This document shows, piece after piece, positions 53,128 through 60,531 of a stretch of 64,000 nt of DNA. The notes beneath the pieces were generated by a model. That model did not search any database. It was not told where the DNA came from and saw only the letters and a list, made by a program, of their open reading frames with translations. Numbering within the stretch: the stretch's first letter is position 1; every line of letters starts with the position of its first letter. This DNA is from Lutibacter sp. (GTDB lineage: Bacteria; Bacteroidota; Bacteroidia; Flavobacteriales; Flavobacteriaceae), in assembly GCA_021647265.1 (NCBI GenBank), contig JAKIVA010000002.1, positions 36,106 to 100,105 on the forward strand, in the 5' to 3' direction. The position numbers were made by a program, and so were the translations under genes.

Positions 53128-53820
53128 CTATATTTCCCAGTGAAATTTTTTAAAAATTGATAGCCAATCAACAGGAAATGGAGCTTTTACAATTATTTTT
53201 TTATTGAAAATTGGGTGCACAAAACTTATGGAATAAGCATGTAAAAATAAGTTGCAACAGTTCAATTGTTGTTCAAACATCCTATTGTGAAATCGATCTC
53301 CGTATTTTGAATCACCAATAATGGGATGACTTATTTTATTCATATGAATTCGGAGTTGATGCATCCTACCAGTAGCAGGTGTAAGTTTTATCAAACTATA
53401 CCTTGAAACTTCGTAGGGGTGTACTGGAATAGCTAATAATTTTGTAAAAATAGGTTCGCAAAGAGTTTCCGCCTCCTTATAGGATTGAGTGTCAGGATTT
53501 TTAACAGGTGTATCTATAATTTTAGATTTAGTGACAAAGCCTCTGACAATTGCCAAATACACCTTTTCTATTTGATTCGCATTAAATAGTTCTTGGAAAA
53601 TAGCAATATCATCTTGTTGTTTTGCCAACATTAAAGTTCCTGAAGTTTTTCTATCTAAACGGTGAACAGGATAAAGAGTAGTACCTATTTGCTGTTTTAA
53701 AATTTCTAATAAGGTAGGTTCCTCAATATTACGGGCATAATAAGAGTTGTGAATTAAAATGTTATTGGGTTTATTTACAATTACAATATAGTTATCTTCA
53801 AAAATAATTTCTATCTGCAT
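53128..53820 (-). CDS. RluA-family pseudouridine synthase (TruC-like)
   Basis: A 230-residue enzyme starting MQIEIIFEDNYIVIVNKPNN with the catalytic motif VHRLDRKTSGTLMLA (Asp), and PATGRMHQLRIHMNKISHPIIGD. It lacks an S4 domain, as in TruC, which modifies U65 of tRNA. The start is the ATG at 53820; the frame is open 24 codons further but the upstream part is not conserved-looking. It marks the end of the chromosomal backbone. Confidence 0.88.
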   Translation of the reverse strand: MQIEIIFEDNYIVIVNKPNNILIHNSYYARNIEEPTLLEILKQQIGTTLYPVHRLDRKTSGTLMLAKQQDDIAIFQELFNANQIEKVYLAIVRGFVTKSKIIDTPVKNPDTQSYKEAETLCEPIFTKLLAIPVHPYEVSRYSLIKLTPATGRMHQLRIHMNKISHPIIGDSKYGDRFHNRMFEQQLNCCNLFLHAYSISFVHPIFNKKIIVKAPFPVDWLSIFKKFHWEI

Positions 53821-53912
53821 ACTGCAAATATACACATTGAAAGGGTAGTGGAGTAATTTATACTTTATGAAACTTAATAAAAATAAGTACATTTAAGCTC
53901 ACTTAAAAAATT

Positions 53913-54488
53913 ATGAATTTTAGACACCAAAAGCATTTCCAAAGAAGATGTAATGTAAAAACATATGTGTTAATTAGTATCGTCTTAAGTTTTACAAATT
54001 TAATATCTCAAAATAAAAATCTTGAAATAGCCGGAGATGCTTTTTTGGTTGCATTACCTTTAAGCGTATTTACTGCAACCATAATTAATAATGATAAAAT
54101 AGGTTGAAAACAGTTTTATAAAGGATTTGCTGTTAGTCTTGCAACAACAGCAATACTAAAATTTGCAATTAATAAAAACAGACCCGATGGAAGTGATTTA
54201 AATTCTTTTCCATCAGGGCATACTTCAGTAACTTTTCAAAGCGCTTCTTTTTTACAAAAAAGATATGGACTTACATATGGAATTCCAGCTTATATTATTG
54301 CTAGTTTTACGGGATATTCTAGAATTAATGCTAATAAACATGATTTATGGGATATTTTTGCAGGTGCTATTATTGGTATTGGTAGTACTTATTTGTTTAC
54401 TACACCTTATCAAAAAAAACATATGGAATTAACTTTTAGTAACAATAAGGGGCGTGTTTTTTTAGTTGGGTTTAATTTTACATTTTAA
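53913..54488 (+). pseudogene. PAP2-family membrane phosphatase with an internal TGA
   Basis: The reading frame of 191 codons is complete except for TGA at 54105-54107 (codon 65), between NDKIG and KQFYKGF. A Trp (TGG) there is the likely ancestral residue. After it, all three PAP2 motifs follow in frame: KFAINKNRP, SFPSGH and SRINANKHD, with hydrophobic helices between. The gene is a lipid/phosphatidate phosphatase type. TGA is a true stop elsewhere in this genome, so the gene is most likely inactive, or the change is an error. Confidence 0.85.
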
Positions 54489-55381
54489 TTTACGATTTTT
54501 ATTAAATAGGGGTTTTACAATATACTATTTAACATAATATAAATTATAGTACAAATACATAGTAATTACTGTATAGCCGTATTTCAGGCTATTTACACAT
54601 AATTGTAGATATAGTGCCTTTAGGTCTATATCGTCAACAATTATGTTAAAAGAAATTACGGCTTATGAACTTGTAGTTTTATTTGATAGCTATAATTGAA
54701 TATTATGTAAAATATCCAAGAAGCATTCTATTTCTTTACGATATTTAGTACTTGGGTTAAGAAAGTTTCAAATACGCGATTCTAGAGAGAAATTTCTCGT
54801 TTATTAATTTGTAGCTATAATTTGCCATTATGTTAAATTGCCGCTGTCAATCACTTTATTGTTTTGTAAAACCAAATTGTTATCACAATTTATTTTACAC
54901 ACAATTTGCAGCCGCTTGCCAACGCCAAAATAAAAGCTAACCTTTTTGCTCTGTTTAAAAATCGCGTATTCGATAAAATGTACGTTATAAAAAATTTTAC
55001 GTGATTCTCGTAGATTGCCACAAGAGTATAAAATTTAAGAAAAATAAATTTCTATACACTTGTTAACTGTATTATTCCAATTTAACTTTTTTTTCTTTTT
55101 TCACTATCTTTTGTCTTGAAACAAAAGAAACAAAAATTCAAGGCTGCATATAATTTTGGAAACAATTACGGTTCATTCACTATATTTTAGGAAACATTGG
55201 AACTTATTAAGATTGATTTGAAGTTATTGTATAATTACAACTCTTAATAAAATGTATTACTAAACCCCTAAAATATGGACGCTCATTTCACCTATTGTTT
55301 TACCAAAATTCTAGTGAGGCCGTTTTGCCAACGCTACATCTGGGTAAATGCGCAGTAATCTATTTAACATAATATTTAAAA
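54489..55381. other. Gene-free accessory region rich in repeats
   Basis: No credible reading frame is found in these 0.9 kb. It holds a long imperfect hairpin (54597-54646: ACATAATTGT…ACAATTATGT with inner GATATAG/CTATATC), the first 41-bp direct repeat (54743-54783), GCCG-TTGCCAACGC fragments at about 54912 and 55321, and the segment CTTTTGTCTTGAAACAAAAG at about 55109-55128. That last one resembles a dispersed flavobacterial repeat (recalled, not checked). It looks like debris of past insertions. Confidence 0.55.
54743..54783 (+). repeat. 41-bp direct repeat, left copy
   Basis: The sequence begins ATTTAGTACTTGGG and ends CGATTCT. It matches 39 of 41 positions with the copy at 59238-59278, in the same orientation. 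The two copies flank the CBASS genes. Confidence 0.75.
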
Positions 55382-55397
55382 CTAAGCTTTTAGTTTA
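55377..55397 (-). terminator. Hairpin at the 3' end of the CBASS operon
   Basis: AAACTAA-AAGC-TTAGTTT is followed by TTAAATATT on the minus strand. It overlaps the probable ancestral stop codon (55382-55384) of the last gene. Confidence 0.45.
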
Positions 55398-55805
55398 TCA
55401 ATCATATTTTCTAATGCATACTTTGCTAATTCTGGAATTGTAATAGTAGATATTTTTAATCTCCCAATTAGATAAACTTGGCATTAAGCTGACTTCGTTC
55501 TCTATAAAGATATTGCTATCAGATTGCGATAAATCTTTTGATGGAATTAAATAAACCACCTTTGATTCTTTATCTATTATTAAAACTAGAGTAACAAACA
55601 GTTTCTCTCTTAATTCTCCTAAATCTTGTTTTGCTATTTTAATACTGCGTTGTACAGTATCTAAATCTATGGATTGCAGATATAATTGATTATCTCCAAT
55701 TACAAAATCGACCCCTTCCCTCCCATCTATTTTAACTGTTAATTTTAAATCAAAATTTTTGAGTTTATGTTTTATGAAATCCTCAAGGACAAATATTTTA
55801 CTCAT
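55398..55805 (-). CDS. CBASS operon gene 5: unknown, possibly PD-(D/E)xK-like fold (3' frameshift)
   Basis: A 135-residue protein whose start overlaps the E2 stop by 4 bp (ATGA), so it is coupled to it. It has a strand pattern with DGREGVDFVI, LYLQSIDLD and KVVYLIPSK that recalls nuclease-like folds, but the expected (D/E)xK is replaced (LYLQS), so no activity is claimed. It is not a JAB peptidase (no metal-binding His). The last 22 residues (IYYYNSRISKVC…) look out of frame: dropping one A in the run at 55453-55457 gives WEIKISTITIPELAKYALE… and a stop at 55382, for 140 residues. Confidence 0.6.
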   Translation of the reverse strand: MSKIFVLEDFIKHKLKNFDLKLTVKIDGREGVDFVIGDNQLYLQSIDLDTVQRSIKIAKQDLGELREKLFVTLVLIIDKESKVVYLIPSKDLSQSDSNIFIENEVSLMPSLSNWEIKNIYYYNSRISKVCIRKYD

Positions 55806-56263
55806 TTTGAAAAATTATGAGGAACAAAAGGATGCTCCCATTTACCTGTTATAAGATATAATTCATAAAAAACGAACCATTCTAATGTCCAAGGAATTAT
55901 AGTATCAAATAAACTGTAATTCTTATTACTCCATCTTTCATTTATCAAATCCGTTTTATGATATAAGCAAAGGCTATTATCTGTGGGATACATATGAATG
56001 TCATCATTGTATTCAATTACTGGATTATCTACAAAAACTTTAGGAGAATTTTCGCCATCATAAATTATTCTAAAACTATATTCTTCCGATGTTGCTGTAG
56101 GCTTTGTTTTTCCAGTACAAACAAGCTTTCGATTCTCAATTTTACAATTAAGAAAATCATAATAAAAATTAATTTTTTCAACTTCTTTCTTAATAACTGT
56201 ATTACTAAGTTTTGCTTTTTGAAAAAAATTAAGCTTTTTACTTTTAAAATATCTACTGCCCAC
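55802..56263 (-). CDS. CBASS E2-like conjugation protein (stand-alone)
   Basis: A 153-residue E2 ubiquitin-conjugating-like protein. The catalytic Cys is Cys99 in the motif MYPTDNSLCLYH, followed by the family's C-terminal part FDTIIPWTLEWFVFYELYLITGKW. In short type II CBASS an E2 of this kind attaches the CD-NTase C-terminus to targets without an E1 or JAB partner. It starts with GTG at 56263, within the continuation of the CD-NTase frame, and its stop overlaps the next gene. The family call rests on the SLCLY and IIPW motifs plus the neighbouring CD-NTase. Confidence 0.82.
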   Translation of the reverse strand: MGSRYFKSKKLNFFQKAKLSNTVIKKEVEKINFYYDFLNCKIENRKLVCTGKTKPTATSEEYSFRIIYDGENSPKVFVDNPVIEYNDDIHMYPTDNSLCLYHKTDLINERWSNKNYSLFDTIIPWTLEWFVFYELYLITGKWEHPFVPHNFSK

Positions 56264-56355
56264 CGAAATTTTTATGTTCTTTATTTTTTACTCCTTCATT
56301 ATCGGAAGTTATTCTTCCATCTTTTTGTGTAAATGCACTTTTAGTCAAAACGGTA
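56253..56355 (-). other. Out-of-frame C-terminal tail of the CD-NTase
   Basis: In the +1 frame the sequence codes IRDTVLTKSAFTQKDGRI and then GVKNKEHKNFGGQ, with TAG at 56253-56255. It is a full protein-like tail. It overlaps the GTG start of the E2 gene by 11 bp, the tight spacing expected in an operon. The conserved Gly-rich end is the kind of site E2 conjugates in this system. Confidence 0.65.
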
Positions 56356-57405
56356 TCACGTATAGCCTTTAGCTCTTTTTTCCTTTGTATCAGAATCGAT
56401 ATTTTGTCCTTTTGGGAATCTTTTTCCGAGATGTTTTTCCCATTCTTCTGACGACTCTTTTTGATTACTTAAATCAATGGCTTTTTTAGCACTAACAACA
56501 AATGAATTAAGTGCATTTTTAAAGTATTCTTTTTTTGAATCTGAATAATTTTCAAATAAATCCTCGTCTTCTGGTGTAGTTGGTCTCAAACATTTAAACC
56601 CATTATTAGCCAAATATTCATTTATTTTAATCAAAGTATCTTTCAAAGAAACATCATCTCTATCATTTGGAACATAGTTTAATCCAGCTAGAATAGTCAT
56701 AATTATTCCTGGAGGCATATCGCCTTTTTTGAAATCTCCCCAAGCTTTTAAATACCTAGCTATGCGACGAAGCTGATGATCTTTTTTGCGTATATCATTT
56801 AACCAAGTTCGATATTCGTCTTCATAGGATGTACTCTTTAAAATATATTCACTTTTAAAGCCTGATTCCATCAAATCTTCAAACCAAATTATAAATTTAA
56901 CTGGGTTGCTGATATGCCACCAATCTTTTTTATTTGCTAAATCGGGTTCATTGGTACTATTTACATAATAAATAGGTAAATCAATATGATAATTAATATC
57001 TCCATCAACGGAACTATAAACTAAACGCACGCAAGTATTTTTATCTATAATTTCATTGATTTCATAGTCTGATTGTCCAGATTTTATTGATTTTATTATC
57101 CAATTGTGAAAAGTTTCAGGTTGTGGTCGATCATCTCTATTTAAAGATCCTATAAAATATATCCCATCATCTAAATCGTATTGATCATTTGGATCTTCTG
57201 GATTAATAATTGTGTCCATTACATATGAACCTTGACTTTGAAACTCCATTAGATGTTCTAGTTTATCCAAATTTTTAACTATGGAATATCCACCAGAAAT
57301 CCGTGAACGTAAGTTGTTTCTCTTTACTCTTAGCTTGACTCTACGGTCATTATCTAATCTTATTGTTTTGTTGTATTCAACAAAAAGTCCATTACAGTTT
57401 GCCAT
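56356..57405 (-). CDS. CBASS CD-NTase (cGAS/DncV-like nucleotidyltransferase), C-terminus frameshifted
   Basis: A 349-residue nucleotidyltransferase that should make a cyclic oligonucleotide signal on phage infection. Motif QGS (residues 58-60) is followed by YDLDDGIYF with the catalytic Asp77 and Asp79, and the third Asp142 is in YHIDLPIYY. The later helical domain includes LRRIARYLKAWGD. The stop at 56356 comes just after an A6 run (56376-56381). Leaving out one A gives a frame of 383 residues with tail …GVKNKEHKNFGGQ ending at 56253, overlapping the E2 start. That is the usual CD-NTase length and tail. It is 9 bp from the effector gene. Confidence 0.88.
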   Translation of the reverse strand: MANCNGLFVEYNKTIRLDNDRRVKLRVKRNNLRSRISGGYSIVKNLDKLEHLMEFQSQGSYVMDTIINPEDPNDQYDLDDGIYFIGSLNRDDRPQPETFHNWIIKSIKSGQSDYEINEIIDKNTCVRLVYSSVDGDINYHIDLPIYYVNSTNEPDLANKKDWWHISNPVKFIIWFEDLMESGFKSEYILKSTSYEDEYRTWLNDIRKKDHQLRRIARYLKAWGDFKKGDMPPGIIMTILAGLNYVPNDRDDVSLKDTLIKINEYLANNGFKCLRPTTPEDEDLFENYSDSKKEYFKNALNSFVVSAKKAIDLSNQKESSEEWEKHLGKRFPKGQNIDSDTKEKRAKGYT

Positions 57406-57414
57406 ATAATATTT

Positions 57415-58044
57415 TTAAAATTCTCCTTTTAAATTTTTAGTTTCAAAGACTACTTCAATTTCTCCTCGTGTTTGTATTTGTCTATTAGTAAAATAATGCC
57501 CCATAAGTTTTGCTTTATTTTCCTTATTCCTTGGTATGTATCTCAGTTTGTTAGCTCCCTCGTGACAATCAAGTGTTGAATTAATTTTATTGCCATTATT
57601 TAAGTAAAACATATAAATATCAAAAAAACCATCTTCTTCAAGTCTAACATCTTCCACTAATGATTTAGAATCTGTTTTTTCATTTAATTCGTTATTAAAA
57701 TAGGAATGAACTTTTATTTTTGATGCAGTTTGTTTTACCTCTATTGAACATTCTTTTTCACCGTATTTCTCGTTAAAATTATACTTTATTTTCCCTTTAT
57801 ATCTGCCGGAAACATTAGGAATATTTACTAATAACCTAAATATAGGTAGCTTCCATAAATAGGAATCATAAAATGCTAAAAATCCACCAATAATTGCAAT
57901 ATTTCCAGGAGCACGCATATGCATAATTCCTTTTGATTCTAAATATGGCACAATCCAATTCTCTAAACAAAAATCTATTCCTATCGAGGATAAAAGTATT
58001 ATTACAATTAATGGTGTAGTTCGATAATATTTAAAGTTTAACAT
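57415..58044 (-). CDS. CBASS membrane effector, Cap15-like (two TM helices plus beta-barrel)
   Basis: A 209-residue protein with two N-terminal helices (residues about 10-25, TPLIVIILLSSIGIDF; and 46-60, GNIAIIGGFLAFYDS) followed by a beta-barrel beginning PNVSGRYKGKI at residue 76. This is the layout of Cap15, which binds the cyclic nucleotide in its barrel and disrupts the inner membrane, killing the infected cell. It lies 6 bp after the repressor gene and 9 bp before the CD-NTase gene. Family membership is by architecture; no alignment was run. Confidence 0.78.
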   Translation of the reverse strand: MLNFKYYRTTPLIVIILLSSIGIDFCLENWIVPYLESKGIMHMRAPGNIAIIGGFLAFYDSYLWKLPIFRLLVNIPNVSGRYKGKIKYNFNEKYGEKECSIEVKQTASKIKVHSYFNNELNEKTDSKSLVEDVRLEEDGFFDIYMFYLNNGNKINSTLDCHEGANKLRYIPRNKENKAKLMGHYFTNRQIQTRGEIEVVFETKNLKGEF

Positions 58045-58050
58045 AAGTAT

Positions 58051-58650
58051 TTATAATGAAATTATATTTTCAACAACTCCTTGAATTCTAAAATCACTAG
58101 TCAGAATTATTGGTTGATGTTTTGGGTTAGAAGAGTGAGGCTTTAAAACAATAGTATCTCCATTATTTATAAATTCTTTTACAGTGGCATCATCATCTAC
58201 TAATGCTAATACTAAATCTCCACTTTCAGCAACTTGTTGTTGTTTAATTAACAATAAATCTCCACTATTAATTCCCTTTTTATTCATCGAATCACCAAAA
58301 GCCCTTAAAAGAAAATAATTAGCAGATTTTCGAATTAACTTTGTAGACACAGGTATTTGAGCTTCAATATTTTCTTCCGCAAAAATTGGTAACCCACAAG
58401 AAACAGAACCAATCAATGGAATTTCTACAGTATCACTAATGCTCGATTCTTTAGCAACTAATTGATTAGAATCCAATAATTCTCTTGCTTCAACTTGTAA
58501 TAGATTTGCTATTTCGTAGAGAATTTCAAGGCTCGGTTGCCTTCTGTTTTGCACATAAGAATTAACCATATTATAACTCTTATTGAGTTTTTCGGCTAAC
58601 CAAGTCTGCTTTACGCCTTTTAGTTCTAATATTTCTTTAATACGATTCAT
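58051..58650 (-). CDS. LexA-like HTH/S24 self-cleaving repressor of the CBASS operon
   Basis: A 199-residue regulator. The XRE-type HTH is at residues 1-60 (QTWLAEKLNKSYNMVNSYVQ). The S24 domain has the cleavage site Cys85-Gly86 (GSVSCGLP), catalytic Ser121 in GDSM and Lys158 in DATVKEF. All residues needed for self-cleavage are present. It would repress the operon until DNA damage or stress triggers cleavage. The start is the ATG at 58650; a TTG two codons earlier is in frame. It is the first gene of the operon, with palindromes upstream. Confidence 0.88.
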   Translation of the reverse strand: MNRIKEILELKGVKQTWLAEKLNKSYNMVNSYVQNRRQPSLEILYEIANLLQVEARELLDSNQLVAKESSISDTVEIPLIGSVSCGLPIFAEENIEAQIPVSTKLIRKSANYFLLRAFGDSMNKKGINSGDLLLIKQQQVAESGDLVLALVDDDATVKEFINNGDTIVLKPHSSNPKHQPIILTSDFRIQGVVENIISL

Positions 58651-58674
58651 AACCAAATAATTGATTTTCAGTTA

Positions 58675-58732
58675 CAAATATAAATTTAACATTTTAATTA
58701 TATCATATTATGAGATAATTATTGTTAACAAT
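58675..58732 (-). promoter_or_regulatory. CBASS operon promoter and candidate repressor operators
   Basis: The minus-strand -7 box TATATTTG lies at 58675-58682. Next to it is a 23-bp near-perfect palindrome (58697-58719, halves ATTATCTCATA and TATGATATAAT, 10 of 11 matching). Adjacent is a perfect 12-bp palindrome ATTGTTAACAAT (58721-58732). The first covers the -33 region, the right place for a repressor. Confidence 0.55.
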
Positions 58733-58790
58733 ATAAACTACTTATAAACAAAACTAATTTCAGAAATTGAATTTTGAATGATCAATTCAA

Positions 58791-58931
58791 TTAATCACCC
58801 TTTTCGTGTTTGTGTTTTTTTAATGGAGGATAATCTTTCTTTTTATCTGGTGTAACTCGTCTTCTTTTGTCTAATGACCCATCATCTTTTTTTGGTTTTG
58901 GACCAGGCTTAATAGCTTCAATTTTTATCAT
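58791..58931 (-). CDS. Small basic protein (46 residues) upstream of the CBASS operon
   Basis: An ATG…TAA frame of 46 residues, starting MIKIEAIKPGPKPKKDDG and ending KKHKHEKGD. It is highly basic (many Lys and Arg), proline-containing and has no hydrophobic core. It lies 140 bp upstream of the repressor gene on the same strand. It may be a short DNA- or RNA-binding protein, or a disordered peptide. I do not recognise the family; composition and position are the only support. Confidence 0.45.
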   Translation of the reverse strand: MIKIEAIKPGPKPKKDDGSLDKRRRVTPDKKKDYPPLKKHKHEKGD

Positions 58932-59163
58932 TGTATTTGATTTTTAATATTAAGCATAAATGTATTTAATCTAAGAAGTAAAATTTTACGGGATTCCGTA
59001 TTTGATTAAAAATTAGAACAAATAATACCATTCCATACACATTCCACTACTCTCCTATCGTCGTTTCGTAAAAAGCGTGTTCCATTAACATTGTAGAAGA
59101 AAATTTGAGATAAAATTTTTAAAGAAACTGTAGTATGCCTTTGCGCCAGCTGGCCCATTCACT

Positions 59164-59188
59164 AAAAAGGTCTACAAGACCTTTTTTT
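59164..59188. terminator. Terminator hairpin in the gap after the TIR gene
   Basis: AAAAAGGTCT-ACA-AGACCTTTTTTT is a strong stem with T tract on the plus strand, located between the TIR gene (minus) and the small basic gene. The gene it served is not evident, so it may be a remnant. Confidence 0.6.
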
Positions 59189-59237
59189 AAAGCTCTGTCC
59201 TGCTTTTGCCAAAGCAAAGTAACATAACGCTAACATT

Positions 59238-59278
59238 ATTTAGTACTTGGGTTAAGAAAGTTTCAAATATACGATTCT
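59238..59278 (+). repeat. 41-bp direct repeat, right copy
   Basis: This is the second copy of the repeat at 54743 with 39 of 41 matches in the same orientation. It ends 13 bp before the TIR gene's stop. The two copies enclose the CBASS genes and the gene-free parts on both sides. Confidence 0.75.
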
Positions 59279-59291
59279 TATATGTTTAAAA

Positions 59292-60440
59292 TTAAAATGT
59301 TACCTGCACCCAGTACGCATTACCGCTTTTTTCAACACTCTTTATTTTAAAAACTTCATCTTTACTTGTCGTATAAATAGTACTGTTAAAACCTACTGTT
59401 CCGTAAGGTTCAGCATGAATATTTCTTGGCGTGGTAGAGAAAATTAAATCATTAACCTGAGGTATATTGTTATTTGTACTTTCAAAAACAGAAAAATACA
59501 TTTCTCCAGTTGAAGATGAAAATTGTACAAAACCACTTGAGGTGAAGAAATTATCCAATGTTTTAACTGCATCTGTATAAAAAATACCCTTCTTTCTATA
59601 ATTCATTATGTAGTTTAAAAAATCATTAGCCGTATTGTTTGCAACCGCAGCATACCATTCTTTTTCTTCATCCGCTACACTTTGTAACATGCTAATTAAT
59701 AAGTTTGCCTGATTTATATGAGAGCCTTCAGGAAATTTTTTCAAATGATTCTGGAAATCTTCAATTTTTATACTTTCTTTAATTCTATCCCAATCTTCAG
59801 CATCTGTTACAACTGGAATGTTATTATTAGTCTCATCAACAACAGTATCGTCGCTATTACCAGACATAAAATAAATTCCTAGAATTAGTACAAGTGCACC
59901 AATAATATATTTAAGAGTTCCTTTCTTCTTTTTTGGCTTATTTTGAATAGCTTGCTTTTCAGGTTTAGGTTTTTCTTGTACTTTTTCTTGTACTTTTTCT
60001 TGTTGTATTTCTACAGACGATTTTTTAGATGCTAGTTTTTTAGCCTCACTACTTTTAAATGAATTTTGATCTAAGGTATTTATTAGCAGATCCATACTTT
60101 TTTCTTCATCTAAATAATAATCGATATGTTGAATACGTCTTAATCTAAAAGGAACATCACATTCTTCAATTTTAACGGGAATTACTCTTTTCCTTTCTTC
60201 TAAAGCATAGGAAATTTCATCCATCACATTTCCAGATTCAACGGAATTTTTAGACATAATAAGGATTATATCTTGGCAAGATTCTAAAGCTGATTCTATG
60301 GAATCATCCCAAAGTCCACCAGGTTTTATTTGTTTATCAAGCCAAAGGTTTGCACCAGCTTCTCTTAATTTTTTTGTGAATTTTGACACGAAATCCGCGT
60401 CTTTTCGAGAATAACTAATAAAAATAGTATTCGAAGACAT
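59292..60440 (-). CDS. TIR-domain protein with a transmembrane segment
   Basis: A 382-residue protein. Residues 1-125 are a TIR domain (IFISYSRKDADFVSKFTKKL, CQDIILIMSKNSVESGNVMDE, with the possible catalytic Glu75 in DEISYAL, and VIPVKI). Then a Lys/Pro/Glu-rich linker with tandem EKVQEK units, a membrane helix (about 176-194, YIIGALVLILGIYFM) and an extracellular-type C-terminus. TIR domains in bacterial defence cleave NAD+. The gene is in a minus-strand cluster with hydrolase, caspase and TPR genes. The target is unknown. Confidence 0.82.
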   Translation of the reverse strand: MSSNTIFISYSRKDADFVSKFTKKLREAGANLWLDKQIKPGGLWDDSIESALESCQDIILIMSKNSVESGNVMDEISYALEERKRVIPVKIEECDVPFRLRRIQHIDYYLDEEKSMDLLINTLDQNSFKSSEAKKLASKKSSVEIQQEKVQEKVQEKPKPEKQAIQNKPKKKKGTLKYIIGALVLILGIYFMSGNSDDTVVDETNNNIPVVTDAEDWDRIKESIKIEDFQNHLKKFPEGSHINQANLLISMLQSVADEEKEWYAAVANNTANDFLNYIMNYRKKGIFYTDAVKTLDNFFTSSGFVQFSSSTGEMYFSVFESTNNNIPQVNDLIFSTTPRNIHAEPYGTVGFNSTIYTTSKDEVFKIKSVEKSGNAYWVQVTF

Positions 60441-60531
60441 AGTTAATAATTTTAGTTAGTAGTAGTTTTATTTAGAGCCTAATATAACAAATTTTATTAG
60501 AAAATAACGAAATCATTTAAATATCAGGTAT

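Noticed and set aside
54105..54107. TGA read as Trp or selenocysteine in the PAP2 gene
   Set aside because: TGA ends other genes here (for example 27420-27422 and 56356-56358), and there is no SECIS-like structure or Sec machinery in view. A mutation is simpler.
54900..55345. Integron attC-like sites (GCTAAC/GCCAACGC fragments)
   Set aside because: The fragments do not form paired R/L core boxes with the right spacing, and no integrase is in the window.
55398..55805. Last CBASS gene as a JAB/Cap3 deconjugating peptidase
   Set aside because: No HxH…D metal motif or catalytic Glu pattern is present; the protein has only one His.
56370..56381. Programmed -1 frameshift on A AAA AAG in the CD-NTase gene
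   Set aside because: The heptamer is present, but the -1 frame hits TAA after two codons. The sensible tail is in the +1 frame, so a dnaX-type -1 shift cannot explain it.
59292..60440. TIR gene as the CBASS effector
   Set aside because: It lies outside the repeat-bounded module, 640 bp from the repressor gene, and has no cyclic-nucleotide-binding (STING or SAVED) domain. The Cap15-like gene already fills the effector role.
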